Below the pieces are notes generated by a model, which was not told where the DNA came from, made no database searches, and was given only the letters and a program-made list of their open reading frames with translations. Below, piece after piece: positions 35,313 through 47,384 of a stretch of 64,000 nt of DNA. The stretch's first letter is position 1. Each line of letters opens with the position of its first letter. Made by a program: the position numbers and the translations under genes. Origin of the DNA: Pristionchus mayeri (Eukaryota > Nematoda > Chromadorea > Rhabditida > Neodiplogasteridae); the NCBI GenBank assembly GCA_036245805.1, contig BTRK01000001.1, forward strand, positions 8,928,001 to 8,992,000, given 5' to 3'.

Positions 35313-35896
35313 TTAAAATGAATATTTAGACACATACTAGCAAAAGGTTCGGTTAACACACCCGGAAGACGCGTCGCGCATTTAGGCTTTCAGTGCAATC
35401 CAAAATTATTGGACCTATTGTTTCTTAACAACTGACATTAAAGTTACCGAGCGAGGACGAAACCCTGATCTTACCCTGATCTCGTCGCGTGTACGAGATA
35501 ATATGCAAAAGTGAGAGAGCGCGGCATTACGCTGATCATTTCCGGCTTTCCCTAGACGATATTATTGATTTTTAACATTTTTTTATATTCATTCTCAACT
35601 AATTCAGCCATCCGCTATTCGATGGAGGACAAAAAATAAGGGGTCAATTTCGTCTTCATCCGGTAACTTCAAGAAGATTCAAGAATCGTTAAGCCTTCGC
35701 AGTGAACAATGAATTTGCCCCGTACATTTTTATTAAAAAAATAATTTTTAAGCCGAAGAGTGAAGCTTCACTGATTCGGGAAGCGCACGCAGCCTTTCAG
35801 CCACTGCCGTAACCAGAATGTACATGATCTCAATGGTATTTGAACCAAAAAAAAAATTCAACTGCCTCATCCCGTATCTTTACTTCAATATCCTTC

Positions 35897-36019
35897 CTAC
35901 GATGGATTTTTATCTTTCATCGACATTCTCGCTCTATGTATCCCTTCGCCCCCACCGAAAGCAGCAATCGCGTATTGTGGGAATTCCGCCACCATCGTCA
36001 TGAGCTTCGTGATCAGATC
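35897..36019 (-). other. Exon-like block of an unidentified gene (left arm)
   Basis: The minus strand has an open run reading LITKLMTMVAEFPQYAIAAF, continuing about 20 more residues to a TAG. A diverged third copy at about 63745-63885 keeps the first part (LITKL, MVAEF, QYA) before breaking. The better conservation of the frame than of its surroundings hints at an old exon, but I do not recognise the family. It could equally be a chance open frame in a duplicated segment. Confidence 0.3.
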
Positions 36020-36389
36020 CTACCATTGACGTAATTAATTAATACATCAATTTTTAAAAAATATATATTGTTAATATTTCCAAACTGTTATTGTAATTCA
36101 TCGTTGCTGAAATTGCATTTAAATTTTGGTTGCAGAAGTTGGAAAATGCAGAGTGCCACCACCAGAAAAACATGGTCACCTCACTAATAGTGTAATGATA
36201 TGGAATGCAATCGCATGTTTCAGGCTAGTCATTTATCTTTGGATGAATCACTAGCTCTAATTCCAGAGAATGTAATTACTAAATATAATTGACTGAATCC
36301 ACTAGACCCACTCCGATCGGGGAAGACTGTAACAACTCTTGTGCGGTACGTGGAGCGTTAGCAGAGCGCATATAGGAGGGGGGATAACG

Positions 36390-36427
36390 CATCAGCTTCA
36401 GGTTGCCCGGATAAGATATGTACATGC
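36390..36427 (-). pseudogene. mop-25: Short Mo25 exon scrap (left arm)
   Basis: The minus strand reads YISYPGNLKLM after a TGCATG where the usual acceptor is CTGCAG. It is the first third of the Mo25 exon seen whole at 33893-33986, cut off abruptly. The mirror copy is at 52289-52326 on the plus strand. Confidence 0.6.
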
Positions 36428-36712
36428 AGGGGGGGCACTATATTTCGTTAATATTACATATTTTTTCACGTGATTTTATTGTATTTCTAGCCATATTTCC
36501 GGGTAAAATCCCATCCGTTTTATGAAAACGCTTACGAAAAAATGATAGCAAAAAAGCAAAAGTCATAAAAATGAAAATTCACCATAATCCACGAAACGTG
36601 ATATTTTTGGAAATTGCACGGTTTTCGTCCCTAAATTTCCATCACGTACGATAACTTACGCATAATAATTTAAATAATCTCAATTACTGTAACCAATCGA
36701 TAATTTCTTCAG

Positions 36713-38400
36713 ATCGGGTACTCGAGAGCAGAACACTGCTCAAATTCTCGCCCTCGAACCTGAAATCCTACGAGTTCTCAAGTATCAACTCACCATCCAC
36801 TGCCCATTCCGACCATTCGAGGTATGCAGATGATAATGTATATACGCTTAGAAAGCTCGTACATATCGCCACAGTTTCAGTCAACCAGGGAAAATGATTT
36901 GTTGAAACGAAAACTATCGGGGTGTGGTGGTGGGAATTGGGCTTTTTAGAATTCTTTTTTTTTATTCTTCAGCATCATTCCGTTAGTGTAATGCATTCAT
37001 TTCTTCACAACATCAGTGAGTTACCGTAACCTACCGTATTCTCTAAGGGTCATCTGATGGAGATGAAGCGGACGTTACTTCTACTCAATTTCGACATCGA
37101 GACTCGCACTCGCCAGCAATGGTGAGAGAAGGGAGAGGGTAGGATTACGGTATCGATTGGGATTGAGTAATTCTGGTAAATAACGGTTTAACTTATTAGC
37201 ATAGAGTCACAGGTCAATCATTGCTCTCAAAAATTTTAGCATTTGGTTAATCCGTGATCAATCGAATTTGCGCTACACGTAATAATTTTTTTTCCGATTG
37301 CCCCATGCCAATCGGAAAAGTGTGGGAAATTTAAATTGGGAGATTGGGCGAGAAATTGCAGCCAAATCTCCAGAGGTGCTGCGGGACTTCGTGCAGAAAC
37401 TGCTGTGCGTCGATGACGCTAATGGTGAGTGGAATTTACTTTATTGTCATCGATTTCTTGACTGTTTTCCTTCGTCATGGTCCTTCTATTCTCTTCGGAG
37501 GCACAGTGTAGTTGTGCGCACATTTGCATGTTCTCAGATAGGGTTTCACTCATTATGATTTCCTAAAATGAAATAGGTAAATTATTATTAATTATCTTTT
37601 CCAGCCGGAGACAGTCGGTCTGCGAGCGGCGCCGATGCTGCGGCAGCTGTAGAGAAACTGATGACGAGGTGAGGAGAGATTTTTGTTTGTCGCCTTTTCG
37701 ATAGTTCACTGCTTCTCCATAGTTCTTAGTACTCTAAACCAACAATAGATTATGGCGACCCACGAAAAATAATCAAAGCAGTTGTGAAAACGGTCGAAAT
37801 TGAGAAACGATATTTATACATCAGTTGTTCCATGTTTCAAAGAGTTGCTATGTGGGCATGATGTTGAAAGGAGCAATAGGAAGAACGTATCGAAAAAAGC
37901 AAAATTGAATTGATTGCAAGAATATTCGTTGTGCTTTTCAGACTGGAGCAGATCTGTGAGTGTGTTAGATCGGGCGTCGCTGCCGTTCCCTCGCCCCAGG
38001 AGCAGCAGACGCTGCAGGTGAGAGGAACGTAGTGATGAATATGGGAGCGGATTAGACACAGCCGATAGGGGTATCGTAGGACATCACAAATGCGATAACT
38101 GTTTGGTCAGCACAATCCGCTTCAAAAGCTTTTAATATATTTGTAATTGGACTATTGTTGTTTCACGGCGCTTTAAAAGGATAATGTGGAATTGTACTTA
38201 GATCCTGCTGGTAAATTCATCCAAAAATTAAACAGATCGGATTTACCGGGAAAAATTATATGCTCTTAACTTGCTTACTTTCGCTTTCCTTTCAGAATCG
38301 TTCGATGATCTGGGGTCAATTGCAGCAGGTTTTGGAGACGCGAAAGATGGCGAGTAACGGAGGAAAGAAAGAGGAACCAGTGGATTCGGACGACGAATAG
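36713..38400 (+). pseudogene. cyh-1: Cyclin H-like copy D with true C-terminus (left arm)
   Basis: Plus-strand exons are: c 36713-36821 (TREQNTAQILALEPEILRVL); a fused d/e exon 37048-37121; f about 37350-37424 (AAKSPEVLRDFVQKLLCVDD); g 37605-37668 (SASGADAAAAVEKLMTR); h 37942-38017 (LEQICECVRSGVAAVPSPQE); i 38296-38400, ending MASNGGKKEEPVDSDDE and TAG. In the fused exon the first 58 or so bases of d are joined to the last 20 or so of e, which deletes the MLLYAPSQ region and shifts the frame. From the AAKSPEV segment of f through i the phases fit and the frame is open, with good GTGAG donors and TTTCAG/TTCCAG acceptors. The N-terminal cyclin box exons a and b are absent here. A truncated product is conceivable but not supported. 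Confidence 0.8.
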
Positions 38401-39144
38401 AAGAGTACCGTACCTCCAATCTACCGTACCCCTTCCGTACTCTTACGTTACTCCGCGTTGACCTACTGTAACCTATAAATTTTCATAATTGATTGGCTGT
38501 AATTTCATTTTTTGTTGAAGAGCCTAAGTGATTGTCGTGTATTCTAAAACTAGTCGTCAGGAAATAATCGGTTCAATACTATTAAGAAATGGTGTGATAA
38601 CAGACAAGTACTAGATATTTTGTTTTCGCCAATATTCATTTTAATCTTTTAATTATAAGACATGTACACATCATTTTTTTACTTGAAGATATGAGTCTCG
38701 TCCAATCTGGTAGACAACTGTTCTTTTCTCGATTCTCATGAAATTCCGTGAACTGTGTGACCTTGATGAAGCAAGGTGCAGAGGCGCTTCACTATTCGGT
38801 CATGATGATACTCGCTTACTTCGAATTAATAATATTCATTCTCTCTGAAATAAAAACAAATCTTACTTTTGAACTATCATTACACAGATTTGTCTTGGTG
38901 ATAATTCTTTCACTGAAGAGTGGATAGAGCTATATTACGACGATCAACGATCTGGTGTAAACGTTTTTCTTCTTATATTAACTTCTTGGCGATAGGAGTT
39001 TCTGGAAAAGAAAAAGTTGAAACATCAAAATATTACTACTATGATAAACTGCGCTTCGCTGATTTGACTTAGCCGTCTCGATTTTCTGCGCTATAATGCA
39101 TAATCTCTGTCGTAGTCAAAATTTAAAACTAATTGAATTTGCTC

Positions 39145-39192
39145 AGCGAGGTGCTGCTGGACCGGCACATCATCAACGTAATGATCGGGTAG
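39145..39192 (+). pseudogene. mop-25: Mo25-like exon scrap SEVLLDRH (left arm)
   Basis: The plus strand reads SEVLLDRHIINVMIG and then TAG. This matches the LGELLLDRHNF segment of Mo25, followed by an intron-like break. It lies on the opposite strand to the other Mo25 pieces of this arm, so a local inversion has occurred. The mirror copy is at 49524-49571 on the minus strand. Confidence 0.55.
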
Positions 39193-39927
39193 ACTTTATT
39201 TGTTACATTTATTTTATATTTTATTTATTGTTTATTATAGAATACCGAACAGATAGTAACTGAAGGTATCTGTGTCGAACATTCTTCACTCCCTTCTCGA
39301 AACCGTAATGTTATTGGCGACTACGGTTCAATTGTGTCCTCAATTTTTCTAAAAATACTGGCTCTGACAAAGTCTAACAACAACATGGATACATACATTC
39401 GATTGTAACAAAGTCAATAAGCGAAATGAGAACTGCGAATGTTAGGCAATGAGCAATGGTGAATTTCTCGCTGGTTAGAAGAAGTTAGAGAACAGGCTAT
39501 ATTGAGAGAGTAAGTCACAGCGTGTCAGATCAGACAATCTGGCGGCGGAGAGATTTTTCGCACTCTCGATTGCAATGCATCGAAATGAATTAATTGAGTA
39601 AATGTATTCGATGAAGCGTATTCCAAATTGTGTGTTCCAGGGAAAAATATAGAGGCATAATTAATACGTCTTGTGAAACTCATTTTGAAACATATATTTC
39701 GAAATTCCATTCCTCCATGCACTGAGCTTACTAACAAGAAATGTACAAATATAAACAATAAATCAATCGCATGAGATGTTCCTACTAATTTGTTCTTTAA
39801 CGTTCCCTAATCGCCCAGCACGAGAATGTATGTGAAGTTGAGAGATCCAGACAGAAAGCTTATTAGCGCGCCCCGCTTTCTGTCCCATGACAACACTCGG
39901 AATACGGTAATCGATAAGGTATCTCAC

Positions 39928-40400
39928 CTTCTTGCTCTCGAAATCAAACATGGAGATGTTCCTTATTAGCATGGGCAGGACGTTAGCAGAGTACGTTTCC
40001 TGCGCCATCTGATCAATCTGGAGGAAGAGTAGATAGTTAATAAATCGCATATAATTAATAAATTATGAAAAATTAAATTAGTTAAGTGATTACGAAAATT
40101 AACAAAAACATTTTTTACGGTTTATTTTTGAACAGAAGCCAAGTCTCGAAAATCGGAAGTCTCAAATTAGCCCAAATATATGACGAGGCTGAAACACAAG
40201 ATGTGCAAAGACACGTATTCAAAATTTCAAAAAAGTCACTCTTTCATTTCACATATTTGGATATCCCTCAAGGACCCAAAAACACAAATACCAAGCCAAA
40301 AAGAATGATCGAAATCTACAACTGCAGTAGTCTATGATGCCCTTCCTGCAGCCATTTGCCGACCGGCGCAGATGCCGATCGATTATCGATTGGAAGATCA
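39928..40400 (-). pseudogene. mop-25: Mo25-like N-terminal exon pair (left arm)
   Basis: Exon 39928-40017 reads QMAQETYSANVLPMLIRNIS then MFDFESKK, with a CAG acceptor and GTGAG donor, and corresponds to the AQLAQELYNSGLL...IDFEGKK segment of Mo25. Upstream on the same strand, about 40335-40395, is a piece of the preceding exon (ASAPVGKWLQE). It is frameshifted: five bases are lost compared with 58834-58930, where the reading continues EVKGIIYVLEGQEP. The gap between the two is about 320 bp here and 1.7 kb in the right-hand copy. The mirror copies are at 48699-48788 and about 48321-48381 (plus strand). Confidence 0.75.
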
Positions 40401-41331
40401 ATTGATAAGTCAAGTATTTTTATGTAAACTCGATAAGAGAGACTTTTTGACTCAGTGAGCATATTTGTAGATACCCTTGGCAAAGTGCGAAAAATCCAAA
40501 TCGCCCTAAATGTACCCACGTGTAGTATTCGACGAGCGTAGCTCGGGTACCACATACGGAGTGTTCTAGATCACTCTCCGCAAAATAGGACACACTTGTT
40601 TCATAGAATCCCAATTTCGAAGTTTGCCAATTCGGATCCGATTTGAATGACTAATGTCTCAAAAAATCACGAATATTCCATGGATTATAAGTGCCAAATT
40701 TTAGAACCATTGGACATCAATTCTTGATGGAACAACAAAAATGTTTTTCAAAATTTTTAAATTAATTTAGAAGAGTAGGTAGATACACTTTTTATTTCTC
40801 GATTATCTAGAGCAGCATGCTTGCTATTCACATAAAAAATTAAAAAGAAATAAAAAAAAAGGTTTTTGCGAAATCGTCCAAAATGTGTTAAAAAGTCACT
40901 TCTCGATCATTCCGAAACTACCGTACTCTAGGCTCTAGGCATCCGGAAGTATATTTATTGTCCTAGTTTTGAACTATGAATAGGGGGTCATGGTCAAAAG
41001 TCGATCGGTAGGTCAATGGTAGGTCAAGACTAGGTACCGTACCCAATCAATAGTACCACCAGATACCGTATACCACTACCGTAACCCCCGATTATCACAA
41101 AATAACTTTATTTTTAAAAAGTCCTGGTACCATGCCCAATCGTGTATACAGTACCCAAGAAGCTACCGTAACCCAGTTCCTTGGGTCAGATCCAGTTCCT
41201 TGGGTCAAACAATTTTCTAAAAATCCAAAACTGAGCTTACAATTATTTTAAAGTATCATACCGTATCTCTAATTACTGTAGAATAATTGTATGATAGGTT
41301 TAGGATTTTTAGAAAAATGCTTGAAATTTTA

Positions 41332-42191
41332 CTTCAATATGAACGCCCTTTTGGTGGTTTATGTACCTGAGGTCCAATAACTTTCAGTTAAGTCGGTGGG
41401 GCCGTAAATTCAAAACTGCCTAAAATCCGGCTTCTACGTCCTTTTTAACCCCTGGAAAAATTGGATTCGTAAAAATTGCGATTGTGATTTTTTTAGATTT
41501 TTTGCTGTTTACATGCCAGATCACGCGTTTTTTGAGACATCTTTATGATATGTCTGATTGTACATACTGTTTACTGCCTACAATTGCCTCCAAATTTGGC
41601 GCAGAAGTTGTAATTGAACATATAAACATGTCCAAACTTAGAATATGAAATATGGCAAAATTTTAGAAATTTCGATTTTTTCGGTCAAAATGGTCCAATT
41701 GTAGGCAGTAAACAGTATGTACAATCAGACATATCATAAAGATGTCTCAAAAAACGTGTGATTTGGCATGTAAACAGCAAAAAAATCTAAAAAAATCACG
41801 ATCGCAATTTTTTCGAATCCAACTTCTCCAGAAGTAAAAAAGGACGTAGAATTCGAATATGTAATAATCTCGCAGGTACAAGGAGAATTGTTTTTCAGGA
41901 CAATTTCATGCGTTTTTCCGAATACCAAACACAATTTTTGTCCATTTTTGACATCTCATCGTTTCTCTACATATTTGTCATCAACAAGAGATTTATTCTA
42001 TTCGTTGAGACGGTCATTTTTCGTTATATAGCGAACCTTCAGCTCAACTTTGAAGGAACTTATGATTTTTTTAATATTCGAAATGGCCAGTGCCGGATTT
42101 TAGGCAGTTTTGAATTTACGGCCCCACCGACATAACTGAAAGTTATTAGACCTCAGGTACATAAACCACCAAAAGGGCGTTCATATTGAAG
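41332..42191. mobile_element. 860-bp full-length hairpin element (left arm)
   Basis: The ends are CTTCAATATGAACGCCC and GGGCGTTCATATTGAAG. The halves pair along their length: 'AAATTCAAAACTGCCTAAAA' near 41410 with its complement near 42100, and 'TAAACAGTATGTACAATCAG' near 41709 with its complement near 41555. Open frames inside are by-products of the palindrome. I could not settle the target duplication. Confidence 0.7.
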
Positions 42192-42589
42192 CACTTTGAA
42201 CAGTTTGTAAATAGGCACCTGCGATCTCTCAGAAGACCTCTGATAATGCATTGCCCACAGTCAATAATATCCCACTTTGCCTTCATATGCTAGCCAACAA
42301 GAAATTTGAATGCCAAAAAAATTTTGCAAACGATGCATTTTTTGTTTGTTTCGATAAAAGCTGTGATCAAATTGCTCCTTTCAAAACCATCACCACATAA
42401 CGAATCGTTGAAGCACAAAACAACCGATGCCTAATCATAAAGATGGATTAATGTCGGCCACATACACTTTCACAACTGCTTTGATTATTTCTCGCCGCTG
42501 GCCGCCATCGATTGTTTATTTCCAGTACTAAGAATTATGAAGAAGCAGTGAACCATTGATAGAAGCTACACATACAATTCTCTCCTCAC

Positions 42590-43295
42590 CTCGTCATCAG
42601 TTTCTCTACAGCAGCCGCAGCTTCGGCGCCGCTCGCAGACCGACTGTCACCGGCTGGAAAAGAAATTAATTTACAATTCCCTTATATTCATATTTTGACG
42701 TCAGTCGAAAGCATACCTGAAAATATGCAAATATGCACACAACTACAAAATGCTCCCGTAGAGGGTAGAAGCTCCCCATGGCAGGAAAACATACAAGAAA
42801 TCGATAACAATAAAATCAATTGCACTAACCATTAGCGTCATCGCCTCCCAGCAGTTTCTGCAGGAAACCCCGCAGCACCTCGGGAGATTTGGATGCAATT
42901 TCTCTCCGAATCTCGAAATTTCCGAACTCTCGCCTCGTATCGCCAGTATCGTATCGTACTCGTATCTTATCGTATCTCATCTGTCCGATGTTTCACTTTT
43001 AGATGAAATAAAGAAGTAATTGCACAGAATGGAGCCAGTCACGATCCAAATCACGTAATTGTAAACATATTTTTCCCGAAAGTTCTCCATATGATCACCC
43101 CATCCCAATACCATCCCTATATAGTGAATCACTGAAACACGTAATAACTGAGGTCGGCACCATTTTTGCCTCTTTTCTTCGTAACAAACATCCACCCCTC
43201 TACCCAAATTACCATGATCTACAGTAGGCCAATTCCGTCACAAAACAATCCCTTTCCTGACCACTGCTGGCGAGAGAGCGCTTTACTTTTACGCG
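42590..43295 (-). pseudogene. cyh-1: Cyclin H-like fragment, copy E (left arm)
   Basis: Minus strand: a scrap of the end of exon e near 43255-43295 (CTCTCGCCAGCAGTGG, weak); exon f about 42830-42925 (REIASKSPEVLRGFLQKLLG, then GDDAN); exon g 42590-42653 (SASGAEAAAAVEKLMTR). The f donor is GTTAG. Two substitutions in f (D to G, V to L) and the lost exons a-d and h-i mark it as a fragment. The mirror copy is at 45421-46126 on the plus strand. Confidence 0.7.
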
Positions 43296-43904
43296 ATTTT
43301 GATGGGAGGAATCTCCGCATCGGCTGGGTGCAAGAACCTACGACGGAAATCAAAGAAAATGACGATTTTATAAATTTTGTATAGTGCAAATTCCTTGATA
43401 AAGTAAACATTACGCGAGTTTAACACATTGGAGACATCTTCCACTCTAATAGAGTTTGAAGCCAATTTGTTATTAGATATGATCCGAACAAAGCAGGGAT
43501 TACAATCCAAGACTTTTCAGAACCCTAGTGCATTTGAAATGCAAAACCGTTGTGTGGCAAGACAGGATAACAGCGTACTCGTTGTATTTTTACGCCATTG
43601 ACAGACAGCTAAACCACCGAAGGCGCGATCCCACAATCTTATCCAGGTTGTGAAGCGCGAACTCGCATTGGAAGGTTTCACTTAGGAAATGAAGAAATGG
43701 AGCATCCAATAATTAATCCGTCTTGAAGACAAATATTTCAGAAATATGTATATATTATTTTTAGTATATCAATTGGGTTTAGTGGCGACATGAAGTTCAT
43801 CAAATCTAAAAAGTAACACTGCGAACAACGAGAGACATAATTTTGGCAGACATATTTAACTCCTACAAATAATTTAGCTAGATCAAGATTCCTTCAATTT
43901 GAAT

Positions 43905-43932
43905 ACGTGGAAGACCTCGAACTGGATGCGCG
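43905..43932 (-). pseudogene. mop-25: Mo25 exon scrap in the palindrome spacer
   Basis: The minus strand reads RIQFEVFHVF, the end of the Mo25 exon that elsewhere reads [10 protein letters not shown]. It is preceded by unrelated sequence (TTTCGCG), so only the last third of the exon survives. Confidence 0.55.
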
Positions 43933-44464
43933 AAAGGTGGACAAATATTGCGCCTGTGCAGTATTGGTGGGTCTCTCAAAGGCAGATTCAAAATGTATTC
44001 TTAAAGAGAGTGAACCGCACTAAAGCACTCCCGAAAAATTCGTCGCGCACTTTGACTATCGGCGAAACCGGAATGCTACTTGTATGAACTGAATTTGCAA
44101 TAAGGTCGATAACCTTCCGTACCCCATAGTATCCTAAGCGAGTTGTTCTAGAGTTTTCCTAGACGCAGTACTCTATGGGGAAAATCGACAAGCCTTACAT
44201 TTGGAAAAATTTCGCTATGCATCCGTGCGTGCGGGAGCAGACCATTAAAAGTTACCTTAATTTATAAGTGGTTTTTTTTCAACACAAGCGTGCGATGGAT
44301 CCGAATCCTATTTCTTCCCAGAAGATTATTTTTGTTTTTTTGGACGGGGAGCGAAATTCGAAGTAACCAACTGGTTCGAGAAGCAGCTCTTCAGCTACTG
44401 AATAAATCAGAACGGGAATGGTTGTTATCAGAAACAAAGAAATCTTTCAATGAGTAATTATTAC

Positions 44465-44737
44465 CTCTGGTTTCTCCTACAACCAGTTGCTGGGAAACCC
44501 GTCAACAATTGGTCAGAGCAATGGTTACCAACTGGTCAGGGCACTGGTTAGCAACTGTTTAGCCTAAGATCCGCCCACTCTAACTGGTAACAACAAACTG
44601 GCTAATAACTGGTTATCCAGTTATTATGGGCGGAGTTTAGGCTAATCAGATGCTAACCAGTGCCCTGACCACTTGGAAACCATTGCTCTGACCAGTTGTT
44701 GGTGGGTTCCCCAGCAACCGGTTGGGAGAAATCAGAG
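44465..44737. mobile_element. About 273-bp hairpin element in the palindrome spacer
   Basis: The left half, 'CTCTGGTTTCTCC' then 'ACCAGTTGCTGGGAAACCC', is answered on the right by 'GGGTTCCCCAGCAACCGGTT' then 'GGAGAAATCAGAG'. Inside, 'TTGGTCAGAGCAATGG' pairs with 'CCATTGCTCTGACCAG', and GGGCGGAGTTTAGGCT with AGCCTAAGATCCGCCC. It is a compact full-length inverted repeat with no coding content. Confidence 0.7.
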
Positions 44738-45420
44738 ACTCAACCAGTATTCCTACGCTCTCCGGTTCTTCGCTTCACCCGCTTTCACCATCTAATCCTC
44801 CAATTCCTCCTTCATAGGTATGAAAAGAGCTGAGCAACAAAACGAAATATCATAAGTTGACTATGTAATTGATTGTTTCAAAGATTCCTCTTGACCCCAC
44901 ATGAAACACGAGAAATGATGGTTCAGAGATAGATATTAAAAACAAAAACAAAAAAAACAAAAAAATGTATTGACAGCACATTGAACTGTTGGGAGAGAAG
45001 AATACGTTGGATGCTCCATTTCTTCATTTCCTAAGTGAAACCTTCCAATGCGAGTTCGCGCTTCACAACCTGGATAAGATTGTGGGATCGCGCCTTCGGT
45101 GGTTTAGCTGTCTGTCAATGGCGTAAAAATACAACGAGTACGCTGTTATCCTGTCTTGCCACACAACGGTTTTGCATTTCAAATGCACTAGGGTTCTGAA
45201 AAGTCTTGGATTGTAATCCCTGCTTTGTTCGGATCATATCTAATAACAAATTGGCTTCAAACTCTATTAGAGTGGAAGATGTCTCCAATGTGTTAAACTC
45301 GCGTAATGTTTACTTTATCAAGGAATTTGCACTATACAAAATTTATAAAATCGTCATTTTCTTTGATTTCCGTCGTAGGTTCTTGCACCCAGCCGATGCG
45401 GAGATTCCTCCCATCAAAAT

Positions 45421-46126
45421 CGCGTAAAAGTAAAGCGCTCTCTCGCCAGCAGTGGTCAGGAAAGGGATTGTTTTGTGACGGAATTGGCCTACTGTAGATC
45501 ATGGTAATTTGGGTAGAGGGGTGGATGTTTGTTACGAAGAAAAGAGGCAAAAATGGTGCCGACCTCAGTTATTACGTGTTTCAGTGATTCACTATATAGG
45601 GATGGTATTGGGATGGGGTGATCATATGGAGAACTTTCGGGAAAAATATGTTTACAATTACGTGATTTGGATCGTGACTGGCTCCATTCTGTGCAATTAC
45701 TTCTTTATTTCATCTAAAAGTGAAACATCGGACAGATGAGATACGATAAGATACGAGTACGATACGATACTGGCGATACGAGGCGAGAGTTCGGAAATTT
45801 CGAGATTCGGAGAGAAATTGCATCCAAATCTCCCGAGGTGCTGCGGGGTTTCCTGCAGAAACTGCTGGGAGGCGATGACGCTAATGGTTAGTGCAATTGA
45901 TTTTATTGTTATCGATTTCTTGTATGTTTTCCTGCCATGGGGAGCTTCTACCCTCTACGGGAGCATTTTGTAGTTGTGTGCATATTTGCATATTTTCAGG
46001 TATGCTTTCGACTGACGTCAAAATATGAATATAAGGGAATTGTAAATTAATTTCTTTTCCAGCCGGTGACAGTCGGTCTGCGAGCGGCGCCGAAGCTGCG
46101 GCTGCTGTAGAGAAACTGATGACGAG
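45421..46126 (+). pseudogene. cyh-1: Cyclin H-like fragment, copy E mirror (right arm)
   Basis: This is the mirror of 42590-43295. Exon f is about 45791-45886 (REIASKSPEVLRGFLQKLLG) and exon g is 46063-46126 (SASGAEAAAAVEKLMTR). The same lesions as in the left arm are present, so they predate the inverted duplication or have been copied across. Confidence 0.7.
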
Positions 46127-46524
46127 GTGAGGAGAGAATTGTATGTGTAGCTTCTATCAATGGTTCACTGCTTCTTCATAATTCTTAGTACTGGAAATAA
46201 ACAATCGATGGCGGCCAGCGGCGAGAAATAATCAAAGCAGTTGTGAAAGTGTATGTGGCCGACATTAATCCATCTTTATGATTAGGCATCGGTTGTTTTG
46301 TGCTTCAACGATTCGTTATGTGGTGATGGTTTTGAAAGGAGCAATTTGATCACAGCTTTTATCGAAACAAACAAAAAATGCATCGTTTGCAAAATTTTTT
46401 TGGCATTCAAATTTCTTGTTGGCTAGCATATGAAGGCAAAGTGGGATATTATTGACTGTGGGCAATGCATTATCAGAGGTCTTCTGAGAGATCGCAGGTG
46501 CCTATTTACAAACTGTTCAAAGTG

Positions 46525-47384
46525 CTTCAATATGAACGCCCTTTTGGTGGTTTATGTACCTGAGGTCTAATAACTTTCAGTTATGTCGGTGGGGCCGTAA
46601 ATTCAAAACTGCCTAAAATCCGGCACTGGCCATTTCGAATATTAAAAAAATCATAAGTTCCTTCAAAGTTGAGCTGAAGGTTCGCTATATAACGAAAAAT
46701 GACCGTCTCAACGAATAGAATAAATCTCTTGTTGATGACAAATATGTAGAGAAACGATGAGATGTCAAAAATGGACAAAAATTGTGTTTGGTATTCGGAA
46801 AAACGCATGAAATTGTCCTGAAAAACAATTCTCCTTGTACCTGCGAGATTATTACATATTCGAATTCTACGTCCTTTTTTACTTCTGGAGAAGTTGGATT
46901 CGAAAAAATTGCGATCGTGATTTTTTTAGATTTTTTTGCTGTTTACATGCCAAATCACACGTTTTTTGAGACATCTTTATGATATGTCTGATTGTACATA
47001 CTGTTTACTGCCTACAATTGGACCATTTTGACCGAAAAAATCGAAATTTCTAAAATTTTGCCATATTTCATATTCTAAGTTTGGACATGTTTATATGTTC
47101 AATTACAACTTCTGCGCCAAATTTGGAGGCAATTGTAGGCAGTAAACAGTATGTACAATCAGACATATCATAAAGATGTCTCAAAAAACGCGTGATCTGG
47201 CATGTAAACAGCAAAAAATCTAAAAAAATCACAATCGCAATTTTTACGAATCCAATTTTTCCAGGGGTTAAAAAGGACGTAGAAGCCGGATTTTAGGCAG
47301 TTTTGAATTTACGGCCCCACCGACTTAACTGAAAGTTATTGGACCTCAGGTACATAAACCACCAAAAGGGCGTTCATATTGAAG
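46525..47384. mobile_element. 860-bp hairpin element (right arm copy)
   Basis: This is the mirror of 41332-42191, with the same ends and internal pairing. Confidence 0.7.

Larger units (their letters stand above)
32476..43709 (+). repeat. Left arm of giant inverted repeat (11,234 bp)
   Basis: This arm is the reverse complement of 45007-56240, with paired positions summing to 88716. All open frames in it (for example those at 33676, 33881, 35818, 37298, 37814, 39525, 39763, 40086, 41734, 42977 and 43166) have exact counterparts in the other arm, and stretches read directly at several points, including a nine-base A run near 40852, agree. The match stops at 43709/45007 inside and at 32476/56240 outside. 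It contains Mo25 and cyclin H fragments and two hairpin elements. Confidence 0.95.
43710..45006. other. Unpaired spacer (loop) of the giant inverted repeat
   Basis: These 1,297 bp do not mirror themselves as part of the large palindrome. They hold a Mo25 scrap at 43905-43932, a small hairpin element at about 44465-44737, and an AT-rich tail with A runs near 44940. A 62-codon open frame at 43899-44087 covers the Mo25 scrap on the wrong strand and is not called. Confidence 0.85.
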
